A DNA stretch of 64,000 nucleotides. Origin: Acidobacteriaceae bacterium. GTDB lineage: Bacteria; Acidobacteriota; Terriglobia; Bryobacterales; Bryobacteraceae. The stretch is taken from assembly GCA_019240475.1 (NCBI GenBank), contig JAFAYI010000029.1, forward strand, positions 310,001 to 374,000, in the 5' to 3' direction. This document shows positions 60,732 to 64,000 of this stretch, in pieces. Both the position numbers and the translations under genes were made by a program. Position 1 is the stretch's first letter. Each line of letters starts with the position of its first letter. Below the pieces are notes generated by a model. The model did not search any database and was not told where the DNA came from. It saw only the letters and a program-made list of their open reading frames with translations.

Positions 60732-62180
60732 ATGGGTTCGTGCGGACGTAAACTAGCGGTATTGGCCGATATACTGCTCGACCGGGTAGCGGAAATCATC
60801 CCTCGTTATAGCATGTTGGCCCCGGGTGACCGCGCGGGTGTTGCGGTCTCGGGAGGGGCAGATTCCGTGGCCCTCCTGCACGTTCTTCATCGCCTCTCCT
60901 CTGAACTCGCCTTGAGGCTCGTGGTGCTGCACGTCAACCACGGTCTGCGCGGAGCCGAGTCCGACGCGGATGAAGCATTCGTCCGGGAGCTCGCGGCCTC
61001 CCTCGACCTCCAGATACTCGTATCGCGCACCCTCCCCGCCCCAGGAAATCTGGAGCAGGAGGCCCGCCGGGTCCGGCGCGATTTTTTCCACAAATGTCTG
61101 GCAGAATGCGGTCTCCGCCGCATCGCGCTAGGACACACCCGCAGCGATCAGGCCGAGACGGTACTCTTTCGATTTCTGCGCGGTTCCGGTCTCGCCGGAT
61201 TGGCAGGAATGCGCCCACTCGGTGAAGACGGTTTCATGCGGCCTCTTCTAACCACCACGCGAACGGAGGTCCGGCGTTGGGTCACGGCCGAAGCTATTTC
61301 TTGGCGCGAAGACTCCACGAACCTGGACCCGCGATTTGCCCGTAACCGCCTCCGAAATCGGATCTTGCCCCTGCTTTCCGGCGAGTTCAACAGCAACCTC
61401 GAAGAGGTCCTGGCCCGCGCCGCCCAACTGGCCCAGGCCGAAGAGGATTTTTGGGCCGGGCGCACGGACCGGCTCTATCGCGAAATTTCCAGGCGAACCG
61501 CCTTGGGTTCGATTTTGCGAATCGAAGCCTTCCGAGCCCTGCATTTGGCCGAGCAGCGCCGGCTCATCCGCCGCGCCGTCCTGGAAGTGAAGGATAGCTT
61601 GCTGTCCATCGATCTTGCGCACATCGATGGCATTTTGGGTGTCTGCCTAAGCTCCCACGCCCACGATCGCGTGATCGTACCCGGCATCGACGCCTTCCGT
61701 TCCTATGAACAATTGCTCCTGACCCGGCCGGGAGCCCTGCTGAACCAGCCCTGGAAGTATCGGATTTCGCTCGATAACGGCCTGGAACGCGAGCTTCCGG
61801 AACGCGGCAGCATTTTTATCGGCCAGATCGGCTTCCAAGTTGAAGATTGTGTTAACGTCAAGAAAGATCAAGAATATACAGAAGAAATCGCGGATCTGGA
61901 CGCCGATGCTCTGATGCGGCATTCCGGCCCAGGCGGCCTGCTTGTCCGGAATTGGGAACCCGGCGATATACTACAGCGAGCAGGGCACAAAGGACCCGAA
62001 AAGGTCAAAACATTGTTTCAGGAGCAAAGGGTGGTGCTCTGGGAACGCCGCAGTTGGCCCGTGTTGATGGCAGGGCCGGAAGTAGCCTGGGTGCGCGGAT
62101 TCGGGCGGGCAGCCAAGTTCACGCCGTCGCGCGAAACTGGAAGGGTGATTCGCCTGATCTACCGGCGGGGTCCGGACTAA
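60732..62180 (+). CDS. tilS: tRNA(Ile)-lysidine synthase
   Basis: The 482-aa enzyme (ATG 60732) attaches lysine to C34 of the AUA-decoding tRNA-Ile, changing its anticodon. The PP-loop is SGGADS (residues 40-45), then VVLHVNHGLRGAESDADEAF and LGHTRSDQAETVLFRFLRGS; RNRLRNRILPLL is a typical TilS stretch. The C-terminal substrate-binding domains are complete (LLVRNWEPGDILQRAGHKGP, KVKTLFQEQRV). It precedes ftsH by 117 bp, the common tilS-ftsH order (hpt is missing between them). Confidence 0.95.
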   Translation: MGSCGRKLAVLADILLDRVAEIIPRYSMLAPGDRAGVAVSGGADSVALLHVLHRLSSELALRLVVLHVNHGLRGAESDADEAFVRELAASLDLQILVSRTLPAPGNLEQEARRVRRDFFHKCLAECGLRRIALGHTRSDQAETVLFRFLRGSGLAGLAGMRPLGEDGFMRPLLTTTRTEVRRWVTAEAISWREDSTNLDPRFARNRLRNRILPLLSGEFNSNLEEVLARAAQLAQAEEDFWAGRTDRLYREISRRTALGSILRIEAFRALHLAEQRRLIRRAVLEVKDSLLSIDLAHIDGILGVCLSSHAHDRVIVPGIDAFRSYEQLLLTRPGALLNQPWKYRISLDNGLERELPERGSIFIGQIGFQVEDCVNVKKDQEYTEEIADLDADALMRHSGPGGLLVRNWEPGDILQRAGHKGPEKVKTLFQEQRVVLWERRSWPVLMAGPEVAWVRGFGRAAKFTPSRETGRVIRLIYRRGPD

Positions 62181-62297
62181 ATAAGCTGAGGCTAGATCTG
62201 AACCGAAACATATCGGGTTGACGTCTTTCATAGTGAGGGTTGGAAGCGGGTGGTTGCGCCCGGTCGGCATGTTTTTCAGCCGGCGAAAGGTGAGTGC

Positions 62298-64000
62298 ATG
62301 AGTTCAAATGTGAAAACCGCAGTCTTTTGGGTGGTCATTTTGTGCGCGGTTGTCCTGGTGTGGATGGCCGTCAAGACCGGCCGAGGTCCGACGCCGCAGA
62401 ATCTTTCCGTGTCGGATTTCGTGACCTATGTGCAGGATGGCAAGATCCGGGAAGCCAATATCACCGGCACCGATGTGCAAGGCAGCATGACCGACGGCAG
62501 GGCTTTTCACACGGTGATCCCGCCGAATTATCCCGAAATCTACAAATTGCTGCAGGAGAAAGGCGTCAAATACACCTGGAAGGACTCTACCGGCAGCGGT
62601 TGGATTGGCATTCTGGTGAATACCGTGCCGGTGCTGATTCTTCTGGGGCTGTGGATTTTCATGATGCGCCAAATGCAAAGCGGTGGCAACAAGGCGCTGA
62701 GCTTCGGCAAAAGCCGAGCTCGCTTGCATTCTTCCCAACAGAAAAAAGTTACCTTCAAAGATGTCGCCGGCGTAGAAGAGGCCAAGGAAGAGCTGCAGGA
62801 AATTATCGAGTTCCTGCGCGAGCCTCAGAAATTTCAAAAGCTGGGCGGGCGCATTCCGAAAGGCGTGCTGTTGATCGGCCCTCCCGGAACCGGCAAAACG
62901 TTGCTCGCGCGCGCCATCGCAGGCGAGGCGAACGTGCCGTTCTTTTCAATCTCCGGTTCGGACTTCGTTGAGATGTTTGTCGGCGTGGGCGCAAGCCGCG
63001 TCCGCGATCTGTTCGAGCAAGGCAAGAAGAACGCCCCCTGCATCATCTTCATCGATGAGATCGACGCAGTTGGCCGCCATCGCGGCGCCGGACTCGGCGG
63101 CGGCCACGATGAGCGCGAACAGACCCTCAATCAATTGCTCGTCGAAATGGACGGCTTTGAATCGAACGAAGGGGTCATCCTGGTGGCTGCGACCAACCGG
63201 CCGGATGTCCTCGATCCCGCTCTGCTTCGTCCCGGCCGCTTTGACCGCCGGGTTGTCGTAGACCGCCCGGACGTCCGCGGCCGCGAAAGCATCCTCAAGG
63301 TGCATACCAAGAAAACTCCGCTCGGCGACGATGTAGATCTTTCGGTGATCGCGCGCGGCACGCCCGGATTCGCCGGCGCCGACCTCGCCAACCTGGTCAA
63401 CGAAGCGGCGCTCGTCGCGGCTCGTCAGAATCGCAAAGTAGTGACGCAGTTCGATTTCGAACTCGCCAAGGACAAGGTGCTCATGGGCGTCGAGCGTAAG
63501 AGCATGATCATCAGCGACAAAGAAAAGAAAATGACGGCCTACCACGAAGCCGGCCATGCTCTCGTCGCGGCTCTGCTCAAGGACGCCGACCCGCTGCATA
63601 AAGTCACCATCATCCCGCGCGGAATGGCGCTCGGCTTGACCATGCAGTTGCCGCTCGACGACAAGCTATCGCATGATAAGCGCTATCTCGAAGCGCGTCT
63701 CGCCATCCTGATGGCTGGCCGCATTGCCGAAGAGATCTTTCTCGATCAAATGACCACCGGCGCCGGCAACGACATCGAGCGCGCCACCGAAATGGCCCAC
63801 AAAATGGTCTGCGAGTGGGGCATGAGCGACCTCGGGCCCCTCAGCTTTGGCAAGAAAGACGAGCAGATCTTCCTCGGACGCGAAATCGCCCAGCATCGCG
63901 ATTACAGCGAAGAGACCGCCATCAAAATCGACCAGCAGGTCAGAAAGCTTGTGGAGGACGGCTACAACAGCGCGAAGGAAATCATTCAGGCGCGTTCGGA
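62298..64000 (+). CDS. ftsH: ATP-dependent zinc metalloprotease FtsH, 3' end outside window
   Basis: 567 codons are visible from ATG 62298. Two membrane helices (about 8-23 and 110-130) flank a small periplasmic domain. The AAA module has Walker A GPPGTGKT (194-201), Walker [19 protein letters not shown] and [23 protein letters not shown]. The protease domain has HEAGH (416-420) and the third zinc ligand region [12 protein letters not shown]. FtsH degrades misfolded membrane proteins and regulators. The reading frame is open to the right edge; roughly 70-80 residues are expected to be missing. Confidence 0.97.
   Translation, partial: MSSNVKTAVFWVVILCAVVLVWMAVKTGRGPTPQNLSVSDFVTYVQDGKIREANITGTDVQGSMTDGRAFHTVIPPNYPEIYKLLQEKGVKYTWKDSTGSGWIGILVNTVPVLILLGLWIFMMRQMQSGGNKALSFGKSRARLHSSQQKKVTFKDVAGVEEAKEELQEIIEFLREPQKFQKLGGRIPKGVLLIGPPGTGKTLLARAIAGEANVPFFSISGSDFVEMFVGVGASRVRDLFEQGKKNAPCIIFIDEIDAVGRHRGAGLGGGHDEREQTLNQLLVEMDGFESNEGVILVAATNRPDVLDPALLRPGRFDRRVVVDRPDVRGRESILKVHTKKTPLGDDVDLSVIARGTPGFAGADLANLVNEAALVAARQNRKVVTQFDFELAKDKVLMGVERKSMIISDKEKKMTAYHEAGHALVAALLKDADPLHKVTIIPRGMALGLTMQLPLDDKLSHDKRYLEARLAILMAGRIAEEIFLDQMTTGAGNDIERATEMAHKMVCEWGMSDLGPLSFGKKDEQIFLGREIAQHRDYSEETAIKIDQQVRKLVEDGYNSAKEIIQARS

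Overview
The window looks like a chromosomal segment of an Acidobacteriota, most probably of the Bryobacterales/Solibacterales type. This is an inference from gene content and high-GC codon use, not from a marker tree. The clues are a long orphan MacB/FtsX permease of the acidobacterial (ADOP) kind, cytochrome c plus copper-monooxygenase fusions, a PEP-CTERM protein, GMC dehydrogenase with a Tat-targeted small subunit, Tat-exported sugar isomerase-like proteins, and a BlaI/M56/TonB module.

Layout. 1-5457 (minus): GMC dehydrogenase (cut by the window edge) with its small subunit, then uppP-ftsK, translationally coupled. 5543-9903: pyk, three 48-bp repeats, ferrochelatase, rsmI (minus, overlapping the ferrochelatase tail), and a membrane-anchored JAB-like protein. 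9906-15018: a ClpB-like AAA protein with an altered Walker B, a MarR-ClC operon divergent from OsmC with a palindrome between them, a 50-aa ORF and a MOSC protein. 15148-20297: a redox cluster with two paralogous cytochrome c/copper monooxygenase fusions, a heavy-metal-binding protein, a separate cytochrome c, and a TIM-barrel protein. 20485-21150: PEP-CTERM protein. 21538-25862: a small decayed genomic island in the 3' end of tRNA-Asn, with a 39-bp att duplication and a broken tyrosine integrase. Its cargo is an FRG-domain protein, a two-TM zinc-ribbon protein, a split gene and a beta-helix gene remnant.

26029-41066: housekeeping and metabolism (birA, MFS transporter, methyltransferase, GH29 fucosidase, bacilliredoxin, nadD-rnhA-dus, rmuC, MutS-like ATPase, DUF763, TIM-barrel protein). 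41086-50701: a BlaI/M56-TonB regulatory pair with a well-defined leaderless promoter, GH39 glycosidase, NIPSNAP protein, DUF1328 peptide, amidohydrolase, ADOP permease and a small secreted Cys-rich protein. 50698-55173 (minus): the classical ffh-rpsP-khpA-rimM-trmD-rplS-rnhB operon. 55618-59448: a CHAT protease / ECF sigma factor / zinc-finger anti-sigma-like operon, the most interesting candidate system. 59491-64000: ACT-domain protein and kdsC (minus), tilS and ftsH (plus; ftsH is cut by the right edge).

One tRNA gene was found; no rRNA, CRISPR array or complete insertion sequence was seen. Both edge genes are partial. Family assignments come from reading motifs by eye; no database search was run.
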